A stretch of 64,000 nt of DNA from Pseudomonas sp. UMAB-08 (lineage in GTDB: Bacteria; Pseudomonadota; Gammaproteobacteria; Pseudomonadales; Pseudomonadaceae), in NCBI RefSeq assembly GCF_900095225.1, contig NZ_LT607421.1:124001-188000 (forward strand), in the 5' to 3' direction. Of this stretch, positions 47,857 to 57,666 are shown piece by piece. The notes under the pieces are model-generated. The model saw only the letters and a list, made by a program, of their open reading frames with translations. It searched no databases and was not told the origin of the DNA. The translations under genes were made by a program, and so were the position numbers. The stretch's first letter is position 1; each line of letters starts with the position of its first letter.

Positions 47857-48849
47857 CTAGACCTTGAAATAATCCCGGTACCAGTCGACGAAGTTCTTCA
47901 CCCCTGTCTGAATGGTTACCTTCGGGAGAAAATCAATCGACTGTGCAAGCTCCGACACATCGGCCCAGGTTTGCAACACTTCCCCCGGCTGCATAGGCAA
48001 ATAGTTCCTTTGCGCTTTGATTCCGATCTTATCTTCAAGGCACTCGATAAAGTCCAACAACTTCACCGGTGCGCCCCGTCCAATGTTGTAAACCTTGTTC
48101 GGGGCTGCTGGCCCAGTGACACCAACCATAGCAGAGGTCTCTGCTGACGGCGGGCGCAAGCGCACAATCCCCTCGACGATGTCGTCGATATAAGTGAAGT
48201 CGCGTGACATCAGCCCACTGTTATAAATATCAATGGGCTGCCTATTCAAAATCGCATGAGTGAATTTGAACAACGCCATATCAGGCCGCCCCCACGGCCC
48301 ATACACGGTAAAAAAGCGCAGCCCTGTCGTTGGAATATCGTAGAGATGGGAATAGGTGTAAGCCATCAACTCATTGGCACGTTTGGTGGCCGCATAAAAC
48401 GAAGCCGGGGCATCGACGGCGTCGGCCGTGGAAAACGGTACTTTGTCATTGCGGCCATACACGGAGCTGCTCGAGGCATAAATGAGATGTTTCGGTTTGA
48501 CCTGCCGACACGCTTCGAGCACATGCAGAAAACCGCTCACATTGGACTCGGCATAGGCATCCGGGTTATCCAGCGAATGGCGCACACCTGCTTGCGCCGC
48601 GAGATGAATGACCTGGGTAAAACCATGGGTCTGAAAAAGTTCGAGCAGCGCGGCTTTGTTGATAATGTCCAGCGTCTGGAAACTGAAGTTGGGAACAGCC
48701 GCCAATTGCGCGAGACGTCCACGCTTGAGTTCCACGCTGTAGTAATCATTAAGGTTGTCGATCCCTACAACCTTCAGGCCCTGTTGGCAAAGACGTTTAG
48801 CCGTATGGAAGCCAATGAATCCAGCCGCGCCGGTAACCAATACCGTCAT
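47857..48849 (-). CDS. NAD-dependent epimerase (UDP-uronate 4-epimerase type)
   Basis: A 330-residue extended SDR. The Rossmann motif is GAAGFIGFHTAKRL and the active Tyr-x3-Lys is YAATKRANE. The sequence is closest in style to UDP-glucuronate/galacturonate 4-epimerases (VYGPWGRPDMALFKF). It likely supplies the nucleotide sugar for the glycan group. First gene of the leftward unit, divergent from xseB across a 214-bp gap in which I see no clear element. Confidence 0.9.
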   Translation of the reverse strand: MTVLVTGAAGFIGFHTAKRLCQQGLKVVGIDNLNDYYSVELKRGRLAQLAAVPNFSFQTLDIINKAALLELFQTHGFTQVIHLAAQAGVRHSLDNPDAYAESNVSGFLHVLEACRQVKPKHLIYASSSSVYGRNDKVPFSTADAVDAPASFYAATKRANELMAYTYSHLYDIPTTGLRFFTVYGPWGRPDMALFKFTHAILNRQPIDIYNSGLMSRDFTYIDDIVEGIVRLRPPSAETSAMVGVTGPAAPNKVYNIGRGAPVKLLDFIECLEDKIGIKAQRNYLPMQPGEVLQTWADVSELAQSIDFLPKVTIQTGVKNFVDWYRDYFKV

Positions 48850-49063
48850 GCGTCCCTCGCAGGTAAAAATAGACAGGCTCTCGACACTTTCAAGCTCGAC
48901 TACAGGGGATGCACGGGTCGTAAAATCGCCTCACCTCCAACAATCGCGAAGTGTAGACCACGTCAACCAAACGGCAACCAAGACCCGGACGCGCCTGTTA
49001 TTTGCCCCAAAGCCGCCGCTCTGCTAGTGTCGCGCCGGTTTAACGTCTACCGAGATAGCCGCC

Positions 49064-49306
49064 ATGGCCCGCAAGAAAGCTGCACCGGATTTCGAACAGT
49101 CCCTCGCTGATCTGCAAACGCTGGTTGAGCGCCTGGAGAACGGCGAGCTGTCGTTGGAGGATTCGTTGACCGCCTTCGAACAAGGTATCCGCCTGACCCG
49201 CGACTGCCAAGGCGCCTTGGCGCAGGCCGAGCAGAAGGTGCAAGTGCTGCTCGAACGCGACGGCGAACTGGCTGAAGAGCCCTTCGACGAGGATCAGCCA
49301 GAATGA
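49064..49306 (+). CDS. xseB: Exodeoxyribonuclease VII small subunit
   Basis: An 80-residue XseB with the family segment [26 protein letters not shown] and a C-terminal coiled segment. Works with XseA, encoded elsewhere. It overlaps ispA by 4 bp, the usual Pseudomonas arrangement (PA4042-PA4044). Confidence 0.96.
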   Translation: MARKKAAPDFEQSLADLQTLVERLENGELSLEDSLTAFEQGIRLTRDCQGALAQAEQKVQVLLERDGELAEEPFDEDQPE

Positions 49307-50190
49307 TTGCCACCTATCAGGCCCGCAGTCAGGCCCGCGTCAATGCGGCTCTAGATGGCCTGTTCCAGGCACCCAGCCTCGAATTGACCCGCCTGTATGC
49401 CGCCATGCGCTACAGCGTGATGAACGGCGGCAAGCGTGTCCGTCCGCTGCTCGTTTATGCGGCCTGCGAAGCCTTGGGCGCCAACCCGGAGCTCGCCAAC
49501 GGCGCGGCCTGCGCGGTGGAACTGATCCACGCTTACTCGCTGGTGCACGACGATTTACCGGCGATGGACGACGACGATCTGCGCCGCGGCCAACCCACTA
49601 CCCATAAAGCCTTCGATGAAGCCTGCGCGATCCTTGCCGGTGACGGCCTGCAAAGCTTGGCATTCAGTGCGCTGCTCGACTCCGCATTGTCGCCGCAAGA
49701 CACCGAAACCCGCTTAAGCATGGTCAGCACCCTAGCCCTGGCCGCAGGCCCGGCGGGCATGGTCGGTGGTCAGGCCATTGATCTGGGCTCCGTGGGCCTC
49801 AAGCTCGACCAGGCCGCCCTGGCCTTCATGCACCGGCATAAAACCGGTGCCTTGATCGAAGCCAGTGTAAAACTCGGCGCCCTGGCCAGTGGCCGCGCCG
49901 AGAAAGCCGACCTCAAAGCCCTGCAAGTCTATGCACAGGCCATTGGTCTGGCCTTTCAGGTGCAGGACGACATTCTCGACGTCGAAAGCGATACCGCCAC
50001 CCTCGGCAAACGCCAGGGCGCCGATATTGCCCGCGACAAGCCGACCTATCCGTCGCTGTTGGGCCTGGAAGCTGCCAAAGGCTATGCCCTGGAGCTGCGT
50101 GATCAGGCGCTGCACGCCCTGCGACCTTTCGACGCGGCGGCAGAGCCCTTGCGCGAACTTGCGCGTTATATCGTTGAGCGTCGCAGCTGA
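49303..50190 (+). CDS. ispA: Farnesyl diphosphate synthase
   Basis: A 295-residue trans-prenyltransferase. The first Asp-rich motif is [14 protein letters not shown] and the second DDILDVESD. It condenses IPP with DMAPP/GPP to FPP for quinones and undecaprenol. Coupled to xseB; dxs follows after 152 bp. Confidence 0.97.
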   Translation: MIATYQARSQARVNAALDGLFQAPSLELTRLYAAMRYSVMNGGKRVRPLLVYAACEALGANPELANGAACAVELIHAYSLVHDDLPAMDDDDLRRGQPTTHKAFDEACAILAGDGLQSLAFSALLDSALSPQDTETRLSMVSTLALAAGPAGMVGGQAIDLGSVGLKLDQAALAFMHRHKTGALIEASVKLGALASGRAEKADLKALQVYAQAIGLAFQVQDDILDVESDTATLGKRQGADIARDKPTYPSLLGLEAAKGYALELRDQALHALRPFDAAAEPLRELARYIVERRS

Positions 50191-50282
50191 AATACACCGC
50201 AACAACGCGCTCACGGACAACCGTCAGATCTGAAAATCCACGAGATTAAAGCCACTGTCTGATCATCCTCTGCCGTGCTTCG

Positions 50283-50311
50283 TGGGCAGCTTGCGTTGCA
50301 TCAGGTAAACT
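50283..50311 (+). promoter_or_regulatory. Possible dxs promoter
   Basis: TGGGCA and TAAACT are separated by 17 bp, about 32 bp before the dxs start. This is the only fair match in the gap. Confidence 0.3.
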
Positions 50312-50342
50312 GCCGCCTCTTTTACTTATATCGATTCGCCTG

Positions 50343-52250
50343 ATGCCCACGACGTTCAAAGAGATTCCCCGCGAGCGCCCCACTACGCCCCTGCTCGACC
50401 GCGCGGCAACGCCAGACGGTTTGCGTCGGTTGGGTGAGGCTGAGTTGGAAACCCTGGCTGATGAACTGCGCCAGGAGCTGCTCTACACCGTAGGCCAGAC
50501 TGGCGGGCATTTTGGTGCCGGCCTGGGTGTCATCGAGCTGACAGTCGCGCTGCACTATGTCTTCGATACCCCGGACGACCGTTTGGTCTGGGACGTGGGC
50601 CATCAGGCCTATCCACACAAAATCCTCACGGGCCGTCGGCACCGGATGGGCAGCCTGCGTCAGAAGGACGGTATCGCAGCCTTCCCGCGCCGCAGCGAGA
50701 GCGAGTACGACACCTTTGGCGTTGGCCACTCCAGCACGTCAATCAGCGCAGCGCTGGGCATGGCCCTGGCGTCCCGCCTGCAAGGCAGTTCGCGCAAGTC
50801 CATCGCCGTAATCGGTGACGGCGCACTGACCGCCGGTATGGCCTTCGAAGCGCTGAACCATGCGCCGGAAGTGGCCGCCGACATGCTGGTGATCCTCAAC
50901 GACAACGACATGTCGATCTCGCGCAACGTCGGCGGGCTGTCGAATTACCTGGCGAAAATTCTCTCGAGCCGCACCTACGCAAGCATGCGTGAAGGCAGCA
51001 AAAAAGTGCTGTCGCGCTTGCCCGGCGCGTGGGAAATCGCCCGTCGCACCGAAGAATATGCCAAAGGCATGCTGGTCCCCGGCACCTTGTTCGAAGAGCT
51101 GGGCTGGAACTACATCGGCCCGATCGACGGCCATGACCTGCCGACGCTGATCGCGACGCTGCGCAACATGCGTGACCTCAAAGGCCCACAGTTCCTGCAC
51201 GTGGTGACCAAAAAGGGCAAGGGTTTCGCCCCGGCGGAAGCAGACCCGATTGGCTACCACGCGATCACCAAGCTGGAACCGCTGGACGCCCCTGCCGTTG
51301 CCCCGAAAAAAACCAGCGGGCCGAAGTATTCCGGTGTGTTTGGTCAATGGCTGTGCGACATGGCGCAAGCCGATTCACGTCTGGTCGGCATCACGCCCGC
51401 CATGAAAGAAGGCTCGGACCTGGTCGAGTTCAGCGAACGCTACCCGGCGCGCTACTTCGACGTCGCCATCGCCGAACAGCATGCGGTCACGCTGGCGGCG
51501 GGCATGGCCTGCGAAGGCGCCAAGCCGGTGGTGGCGATCTACTCCACCTTCCTGCAACGCGGCTACGACCAGTTGATCCATGACGTGGCCGTGCAGAACC
51601 TCGACGTGCTGTTCGCCATCGACCGCGCAGGTCTGGTGGGTGAAGACGGTCCGACCCACGCTGGCAGCTTCGATCTGTCTTACCTGCGCTGCATTCCCGG
51701 CATGCTGGTCATGACCCCCAGCGACGAGAATGAACTGCGCAAAATGCTCAGCACCGGTTTCCTGCATTCAGGCCCGGCGGCGGTGCGTTACCCACGCGGC
51801 ACCGGCCCGAATGCGCCGATCGACAGCAGCCTTGAGCCGCTGGAAATCGGCAAAGGCGTGGTACGTCGTACCGGTCAGAACGTCGCGATACTGGTGTTTG
51901 GCGTGCAACTGGCCGAAGCCCTCAAGGTCGCCGAAACGCTGGATGCCACGGTCGTCGACATGCGTTTCGTCAAACCGCTGGATGAAGCGCTGGTTCGAGA
52001 GATGGCAGCCAGTCATGCGTTGCTGGTAACGATCGAAGAGAACGCGATCATGGGCGGCGCGGGGGCGGCGGTCAGCGAGTTTCTCGCCCGCGAAAACATC
52101 CTCAAGTCGGTGCTGCACCTGGGCTTGCCGGACAGCTACGTCGAGCACGCCAAGCCTGCGCAAATGCTGGCTGAATGCGGGCTGGATGCGCCGGGTATCG
52201 AAGCATCGATCGAACAGCGTCTGCACCTGATCGAACAGGCTTCACGCTAA
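50343..52250 (+). CDS. dxs: 1-deoxy-D-xylulose-5-phosphate synthase
   Basis: A 635-residue thiamine-diphosphate enzyme, first step of the MEP pathway. The ThDP motif is [16 protein letters not shown], and the transketolase core blocks [17 protein letters not shown] and [15 protein letters not shown] are intact. The usual length. Confidence 0.98.
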   Translation: MPTTFKEIPRERPTTPLLDRAATPDGLRRLGEAELETLADELRQELLYTVGQTGGHFGAGLGVIELTVALHYVFDTPDDRLVWDVGHQAYPHKILTGRRHRMGSLRQKDGIAAFPRRSESEYDTFGVGHSSTSISAALGMALASRLQGSSRKSIAVIGDGALTAGMAFEALNHAPEVAADMLVILNDNDMSISRNVGGLSNYLAKILSSRTYASMREGSKKVLSRLPGAWEIARRTEEYAKGMLVPGTLFEELGWNYIGPIDGHDLPTLIATLRNMRDLKGPQFLHVVTKKGKGFAPAEADPIGYHAITKLEPLDAPAVAPKKTSGPKYSGVFGQWLCDMAQADSRLVGITPAMKEGSDLVEFSERYPARYFDVAIAEQHAVTLAAGMACEGAKPVVAIYSTFLQRGYDQLIHDVAVQNLDVLFAIDRAGLVGEDGPTHAGSFDLSYLRCIPGMLVMTPSDENELRKMLSTGFLHSGPAAVRYPRGTGPNAPIDSSLEPLEIGKGVVRRTGQNVAILVFGVQLAEALKVAETLDATVVDMRFVKPLDEALVREMAASHALLVTIEENAIMGGAGAAVSEFLARENILKSVLHLGLPDSYVEHAKPAQMLAECGLDAPGIEASIEQRLHLIEQASR

Positions 52251-52266
52251 GCCTGCCCCTCTGAAA

Positions 52267-52304
52267 CGGCGCACACTCGTTAACCCGGGTCGTGCGCCGG
52301 TTTT
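52267..52304 (+). terminator. Terminator of dxs
   Basis: An 8-bp GC-rich stem CGGCGCAC / GTGCGCCG with a 17-nt loop, then GTTTT, just after the dxs stop and before btuB. Confidence 0.65.
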
Positions 52305-52320
52305 GCCTTATGCGACCTCT

Positions 52321-54204
52321 ATGACTCTGCGCCGCCTTGCCCTGACCCTTTCGCTATTGCCCGCCACGAACGCGCTGGCCGATACCCTTGAACGCGATGC
52401 CGCGCTGAAACTGCCGGACATGCTGATCAGCGCCAACCGCCAGGTTGAAGAGCGCAGTACCAGCAGCGCCGCGAGCAGCGTATTCACCCGTGAAGACATC
52501 GAGCGCCTGCAACCCGGCAGCGTCAACGACCTGCTCAGCCGCGTGCCCGGCGTGCAAGTCGCACCGAGCGGCGGGCGCGGCAGCCTCCCGGGGATTTTCA
52601 TTCGCGGGACCAAGTCGGCGCAGAGCCTGGTACTGGTCGACGGACAACGCATCGCCAATGCCACCTCGGCTGACAGCAATCTGCAGTTTCTCAGCGTCGA
52701 TCAGATCGAGCGGGTGGAAGTGCTGCGCGGCTCACGCTCGGTGATCTATGGCGCAGACGCGATTGGCGGGGTGATTCAGATCTTTACCCGGCGTGGCGCT
52801 GAGCAGGGACTGAAGCCACGGCTGAAGATGGGCTACGGCAGCAATAATAGCTGGCAGCGCAGCATGGGACTGTCCGGGGGCGATCAGCAGACGCATTTCA
52901 ACCTTGGCGTCAGCCTTGATGAAACCGCCGGAATAAACCGCTCCCAGGAGTCTTTCGCCAGCGACGGCGATGACGATGCCTATCGCAACAAGTCGCTGAG
53001 CCTGAACCTCAGCCATCAACTCGACGACGATATCGAGATCGGCCTGAACCTGCTGGATAACCGCGGCAAAACCGAGTTCGACAACAGCTTCGGCCGCTAT
53101 GACCCCGCCACGCAGAGCAGCGTCGGGCAAAAGCCGTACAGCAAGTTCGACCTGAGCAGCGTCAGTACCTATTTCGACGCGCGACTCAGCGACCACTGGA
53201 AGTCCCGCCTGGAGCTGGGCCACAGCGAAAACCGCGACACGTCCCTCGATAAGCTCAGCGACGACCGCAGCGTCTTCAATACCTACAGGGACTCGGCCAA
53301 CTGGCAGAACACCCTGACGCTCAATGATCGGCACAGCGTGATACTGGGCGCCGACTGGTACGAGGACCGGGTCAACAGCAGCACGGTATTCGATGAAGAC
53401 AGCCGCTGGAATCGTGCCGCGTTTATCCAGCATCGTTATCAGAGCGAACATTTTTCAACGGAGCTCGGGCTCCGTCATGATCAGAACCAGCAGTTCGGCG
53501 GACAGAACACCTGGAGCGGCACGCTGACGGTGCCGATTAATCCCGACAACGATGTGCTGCTTTCGTACAGCGAAGGGTTTCGTGCGCCGACCTTTAACGA
53601 CCTGTACTACCCCGACTTCAGCAACCCCAACCTGAAGCCCGAGCATTCAAAAAGCTATGAACTGCAATGGCGCAGCCGCCTGACCGAGACCAGCCGCCTG
53701 GAAGCGTCGCTGTACCGCACCGACTTGCAGGACGCGATTGCGCTGGACAGCGACTACCGCCCGCAAAACCTCGCCTCGGCACGCATCAACGGCTTCGAAG
53801 CCGCGCTGCACCAAGAGCTGTTTGGCTGGCAAAGCAGCCTGGGGCTGGCGATTATCGACCCGCGCGACCGTGACACCGGCCACACCCTGAACCGCCGTGC
53901 CCGGCGCACGCTCAGCCTGGATGTGGATCGTCAATTCGACCGGCTGGGTCTGGGCGCCACCTGGCAAGCCTTCAGCCATAGTTACAACGACGAGAACAAC
54001 CAGCAGCCCATCGGCGGTTACGCCCTGTTTGGCTTGCGCAGCAGTTGGGCGGCGAGTGATGAAATCAAACTGGAACTGAAACTCGATAACGCTCTGGACA
54101 GACGCTACAGTCGAACGCTCTACAACTTCGAAGGCAACAACTACGGCTATCGCGAAGAAGGCCGCACCTGGATGCTGAGCCTGACCTGGACACCTGAGTT
54201 GTAG
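52321..54204 (+). CDS. btuB: BtuB-like TonB-dependent receptor (vitamin B12)
   Basis: A 627-residue outer-membrane receptor. A short signal peptide ends near ALADT, followed by a TonB-box-like LPDMLISA, a plug domain (about 45-160, with DLLSRVPGVQVAPSG) and a 22-strand barrel. It most resembles cobalamin receptors, and btuF lies downstream beyond the Hcp cassette. No cobalamin riboswitch fits in the 70 bp upstream. I start it at the ATG at 52321, not the in-frame TTG at 52303. Confidence 0.9.
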   Translation: MTLRRLALTLSLLPATNALADTLERDAALKLPDMLISANRQVEERSTSSAASSVFTREDIERLQPGSVNDLLSRVPGVQVAPSGGRGSLPGIFIRGTKSAQSLVLVDGQRIANATSADSNLQFLSVDQIERVEVLRGSRSVIYGADAIGGVIQIFTRRGAEQGLKPRLKMGYGSNNSWQRSMGLSGGDQQTHFNLGVSLDETAGINRSQESFASDGDDDAYRNKSLSLNLSHQLDDDIEIGLNLLDNRGKTEFDNSFGRYDPATQSSVGQKPYSKFDLSSVSTYFDARLSDHWKSRLELGHSENRDTSLDKLSDDRSVFNTYRDSANWQNTLTLNDRHSVILGADWYEDRVNSSTVFDEDSRWNRAAFIQHRYQSEHFSTELGLRHDQNQQFGGQNTWSGTLTVPINPDNDVLLSYSEGFRAPTFNDLYYPDFSNPNLKPEHSKSYELQWRSRLTETSRLEASLYRTDLQDAIALDSDYRPQNLASARINGFEAALHQELFGWQSSLGLAIIDPRDRDTGHTLNRRARRTLSLDVDRQFDRLGLGATWQAFSHSYNDENNQQPIGGYALFGLRSSWAASDEIKLELKLDNALDRRYSRTLYNFEGNNYGYREEGRTWMLSLTWTPEL

Positions 54205-54251
54205 CCACCACTCGCCCCTCAGCCAACTTACTCTCAAAGTTTGGAGGAGCA

Positions 54252-54272
54252 ATGGAACCAAAACCAACATAA
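54252..54272 (+). other. Six-codon leader frame before hcp
   Basis: A strong GGAGGAG lies 5 bases before an ATG that opens a frame of only six codons (MEPKPT) ending in TAA. It could be a leader peptide, or just a relic. The rest of 54205-54387 shows no clear promoter. Confidence 0.2.
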
Positions 54273-54387
54273 GCCTGATGTTGTTCCGCGGCGCCCTCCT
54301 CCTTCACTATATTCGGAAGCGTCCTACAGCCGGCTTGGCCCCCTTGGCAATAGACTGTCCAGCCGACGAAGACAAGGACTGGCACGT

Positions 54388-54873
54388 ATGGCTAACCACG
54401 GTTACATGACCCTGGCAGGTAAGACTCAAGGACTGATTTCAGCGAGCTGTTCAACCCAAGAGTCCATGGGCAACAAATATCAGTCTGGCCATACCGACGA
54501 AATAATGGTGCTGTCCTACAACCACAACATGGTCAATATTGGAAATATCGATAGGCCAACCCACCACCCGATTATCATCACCAAAAACGTTGATAAATCA
54601 TCGCCACTACTTGCTCAAGCGCTCTCAAGCAGAGAAGAAATAAACGGTACCATCAGTTTCTACCGCGTATCTCCCGCGGGGAAGCAGGAAAAATTTTATT
54701 CAGTGTCGATCAGTGGTGGGATTATTTCTGACCTGACGCTTGATATGCCGCATGTCATTTTACAATCCGATGCAGAACCTCAAGAACATGTCGCTATTCG
54801 CTACCGCGAAATCACCTGGAGGCACCACTTGGCGGGGACCAGCGGCCATAGCTTTTGGGGCGAAGAGGGATGA
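54388..54873 (+). CDS. Hcp family type VI secretion tube protein
   Basis: A 161-residue Hcp of the Hcp2/HcpE type: MANHGYMTLAGKTQGLISAS, HHPIIITKNVDKSSPLLAQAL and ITWRHHLAGTSGHSFW are its typical segments. AAGGA precedes the ATG at 54388. Hcp forms hexamer rings of the T6SS tube and often binds cargo inside the ring. The stop overlaps the next start by ATGA, which argues for Hcp-carried delivery of the next product. No T6SS structural genes are in the window. Confidence 0.94.
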   Translation: MANHGYMTLAGKTQGLISASCSTQESMGNKYQSGHTDEIMVLSYNHNMVNIGNIDRPTHHPIIITKNVDKSSPLLAQALSSREEINGTISFYRVSPAGKQEKFYSVSISGGIISDLTLDMPHVILQSDAEPQEHVAIRYREITWRHHLAGTSGHSFWGEEG

Positions 54874-56342
54874 AACCCAACCGTTATGACCTCTGGGATG
54901 TCCACCAAGCCGCCGGCCAAGTGCTGGCGCAAGCCCATAGCCTCAGCGCTCGCCACCTTAGTCATGGCATCCCGCGTGTGCACTTCAATCGGGAAGTGGC
55001 CTATTACGCAAAGCGCATTGTCGATGATGTCGAGCTCGGTCATAAAACCCCCGAACAAGGCATACAGGCGCTGCGGCAAGAACGGAACGACCTGTTAAAC
55101 CAGGCGCAGGCCGTGGTACGCAACGGCCACGTTGCAATAAGCGATGCGGTCAAGCGCATCCCGGCATACAGACTCACCCAACCCGTATTACAACCCGACC
55201 CCGAGCGCTTATTGCGCTTTGTCCATGCTCAACACCTCAACACGCCTGACGAGAAGGCTCAGCACACAACACAAGCGGCAGCCCCGCCACCTCCCGTCGA
55301 AACGCATAAGTTTTCCCCCCGAGAACAATGGCCAACGCCAATCGAGTTACACGACCCAGGGTTCTACATCGTCCCCAAGAGCACAAAGGCGGAACAGCTG
55401 GAAGCGCAGCTGTTCACCTCACGCAACCCGGCCGTGATTGCCAAATTCAGGGCCCTTAACCCTGGGTTGGATCAGGTAAAAGCGGGGCAGATGATCGTGC
55501 TAAGCGATCCCGAAAATCCGCGATGTACCCGAGAAGAAGCGCTGCTGATGGCAACGGCAAGCCGGGTGAATGAGGCGCTGGCGGACCTTAGCCCGGAAGA
55601 AGCCGATTTCATGGTCCACCACCGTGACGAAATCGAATCCTTCCTCACACATGGCGCCACTGCGGTCGGCGTAGGAACGGCGGTTTTCGGCAAGAACCTG
55701 GAAAGCGTGGAAGCCTCGCTGAAGGCCATCGAGTCCTTGCACCAACGCACCTTTCAGCGGGATGGGCATCTACGCTCAGCGGAGTTCTTTGCCGAACGCA
55801 AGCACCTGTTTACCCAACTCGATACCCAACTCACCTCGCTGACCAAAAAAAGCATCGGCTTTCCCGACCACCCGAAGCTGAAAACTGCTCTGGGTATTTC
55901 CAGCCGCAGCCTGGTGCATCGCGCAGGAAGAGCGGGCGGATTCGGCCAGAACCCCGGCTATGCCACTCGCCTGGCCGCAGTGGCCAAGGCCTCCAAGTAC
56001 GTCCAATACGGCGGCTGGGTCGGCATCGCTGTCGGCGGTGGAGCTTCATACATGAAGGTTCAAGACGTGTGCACAGCGGGCAATACCGAGGCCTGCGAAA
56101 AGGTGAAATACACCGAAGGCGGAGGTTTTATCGGCGGAGTCTCGGGGGGTGTTATCGCGGGTGGGCTTTTATCCGCGGGTACGACTGGCGCTATCTGTGT
56201 TGCTCTCGGCGTGCCCACTGTTGGGGTAGGAACGCTTGTATGCGGCATTGTGGTGGTCGGAGGCGGTTCTTTGGTCGCGGGGACTCTCCTCGGCAAGACA
56301 GGTGAAAAGATAGGTGAACGAATTTACGAGGCCACTCAATGA
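54870..56342 (+). CDS. Putative Hcp-linked T6SS effector, glycine-zipper pore type
   Basis: A 490-residue protein that I do not recognise as a named family. In order: a helical N terminus (1-100), a proline-rich linker (about 137-150), a LysM-like segment (about 163-213, with FYIVPK...NPGLDQVKAGQMIVLSD), a helical region (215-345) and a C terminus with alternating glycine and hydrophobic residues (about 381-475, GGVSGGVIAGGLLSAG). The last part can insert in membranes and resembles the glycine zippers of pore-forming T6SS effectors. The ATG has GAAGAGG upstream and is coupled to hcp. Confidence 0.75.
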   Translation: MKPNRYDLWDVHQAAGQVLAQAHSLSARHLSHGIPRVHFNREVAYYAKRIVDDVELGHKTPEQGIQALRQERNDLLNQAQAVVRNGHVAISDAVKRIPAYRLTQPVLQPDPERLLRFVHAQHLNTPDEKAQHTTQAAAPPPPVETHKFSPREQWPTPIELHDPGFYIVPKSTKAEQLEAQLFTSRNPAVIAKFRALNPGLDQVKAGQMIVLSDPENPRCTREEALLMATASRVNEALADLSPEEADFMVHHRDEIESFLTHGATAVGVGTAVFGKNLESVEASLKAIESLHQRTFQRDGHLRSAEFFAERKHLFTQLDTQLTSLTKKSIGFPDHPKLKTALGISSRSLVHRAGRAGGFGQNPGYATRLAAVAKASKYVQYGGWVGIAVGGGASYMKVQDVCTAGNTEACEKVKYTEGGGFIGGVSGGVIAGGLLSAGTTGAICVALGVPTVGVGTLVCGIVVVGGGSLVAGTLLGKTGEKIGERIYEATQ

Positions 56343-56725
56343 GCTTGGGTACCGCTGACAAAATAATGCTCTGTGTCGGCTTAATTGGTTTTGGAGGTGT
56401 GTTCCTTTGGATTGGCATTGCGCTGCATCTCGCCTACACCAAGATGGATCTGATGCTGGACCATTTAAAAAACTGTCCCGCTGTTATGATCCGAGCCCCC
56501 TTTAAGAACGGCGGGCCTGGAGGAAGGCTGTTTGTACTGGGTGCAATAATGGGGCTAATGACAGTCCCTCGTCTCTATCTCCGCGATGGAGGGGCTAGCG
56601 CTGAGGATTTAAAGAGTTTCCCTTCCGACCTTAAACGCAAACTGATTGTATTGCACTGGGGCGGCTGCGTGCCTCTATTGGTATTGTTTGGACTTTTCGC
56701 AGTAGACGAATTCGGTCTTGTCTAG
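56339..56725 (+). CDS. Putative immunity membrane protein
   Basis: A 128-residue protein with three predicted helices (about 9-31, 63-80 and 102-122) and a small hydrophilic loop between helices 2 and 3. There is no signal peptide or known domain. It starts by ATGA overlap with the effector, the standard position for an immunity gene, and a membrane location fits protection against a pore-former. No terminator is seen in the following 128 bp. Confidence 0.65.
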   Translation: MSLGTADKIMLCVGLIGFGGVFLWIGIALHLAYTKMDLMLDHLKNCPAVMIRAPFKNGGPGGRLFVLGAIMGLMTVPRLYLRDGGASAEDLKSFPSDLKRKLIVLHWGGCVPLLVLFGLFAVDEFGLV

Positions 56726-56853
56726 ACTTTCGGGCATACGGCTGTTCACCGGAACCGGGGTCGCTTAATCGAGTCGAGATCGAGGCACGGGCTAGGCTAG
56801 CAACCTACAACAGCGATTGCGGCACAAAAACGGGACGGGATAGCCTACGGGGA

Positions 56854-57666
56854 TCAGCGCTTGGTTCCGTTAGTGTAGAGCGCCATGCTTTCGCAAAGCT
56901 TTTCGATGGCATCGAGCATTTGCCCGCTCGGCCGCTCCAGACCGTTGTCCGGAATCTGCAACAATTGCCCATGAGCAACGGCCGCGACTTGCGGCCATAC
57001 GCGCCAGGCATCGAGCTGTGCGGTGCTGCTTGCCAGGATGACATCTGGATTGCGTTGCAGCACCGACTCCAGGCTGATCTGCGGTGCCGCCAGCGGCAGG
57101 TCGGCGAATACGTTTTCACCCCCGCACACCTTCAGCGCATCGCTGATGATCTGCCCGCCGCCAACGGTGTACAGCGGGCGATCCCACACTTGGTAGAACA
57201 CCCGCAACGGCACCTCTCGCCGGTAACGCTGACGCAGTGTGTTCAACCGGGTGCTGAACGCCTGAGCCATTCGTTGTCCGGCTTCCGCGCGCCCCAACTG
57301 CGCCGCGACTTGCTCAAACTGAGCCGCCAACTGGTCGAGACTTTGCGGTTCGACGGTATAGGTCGGGATACCCAGGTGCTTTAATTGCGTGCGTTGGGCA
57401 ACCCCGACACTGCCGGGCCAGAGCAACAGCAAATCAGGCTTGAGGCTGAGCAGACGCTCCATTTCCAACTGGCCGTAGCGACCGACTGACGGCAGCCCGG
57501 CCACCTCGGCCGGGCGTTCGCCGCCATCGAGCACGCCGACCAGCAGGTCGCTCGCGCCCAGTTCGACAACGATTTCAGTGAGGGATGGTGCGAGGCTGAC
57601 TACCCGTTCGACAGCCTGTGCCGGACTGACGAACGCCAGCAGCAGGCAAGCGAAGAGCCGGTTCAT
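56854..57666 (-). CDS. btuF: Cobalamin-binding periplasmic protein (BtuF-like)
   Basis: A 270-residue class III substrate-binding protein. The signal peptide [18 protein letters not shown] is followed by RVVSLAPSLTEIVVELGA, the start of BtuF. It binds B12 for import by BtuCD, not encoded here. The ATG at 57666 overlaps the stop of the membrane-protein gene upstream. Confidence 0.9.
   Translation of the reverse strand: MNRLFACLLLAFVSPAQAVERVVSLAPSLTEIVVELGASDLLVGVLDGGERPAEVAGLPSVGRYGQLEMERLLSLKPDLLLLWPGSVGVAQRTQLKHLGIPTYTVEPQSLDQLAAQFEQVAAQLGRAEAGQRMAQAFSTRLNTLRQRYRREVPLRVFYQVWDRPLYTVGGGQIISDALKVCGGENVFADLPLAAPQISLESVLQRNPDVILASSTAQLDAWRVWPQVAAVAHGQLLQIPDNGLERPSGQMLDAIEKLCESMALYTNGTKR

Noticed and set aside
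52251..52320. Cobalamin riboswitch before btuB
   Set aside because: Only 70 bp are available and a dxs terminator occupies them; no B12-box sequence is visible.
54241..54387. N-terminal extension of the Hcp protein from a TTG at 54241
   Set aside because: The extra 49 residues have no similarity to Hcp, and the ATG at 54388 has a good ribosome site.
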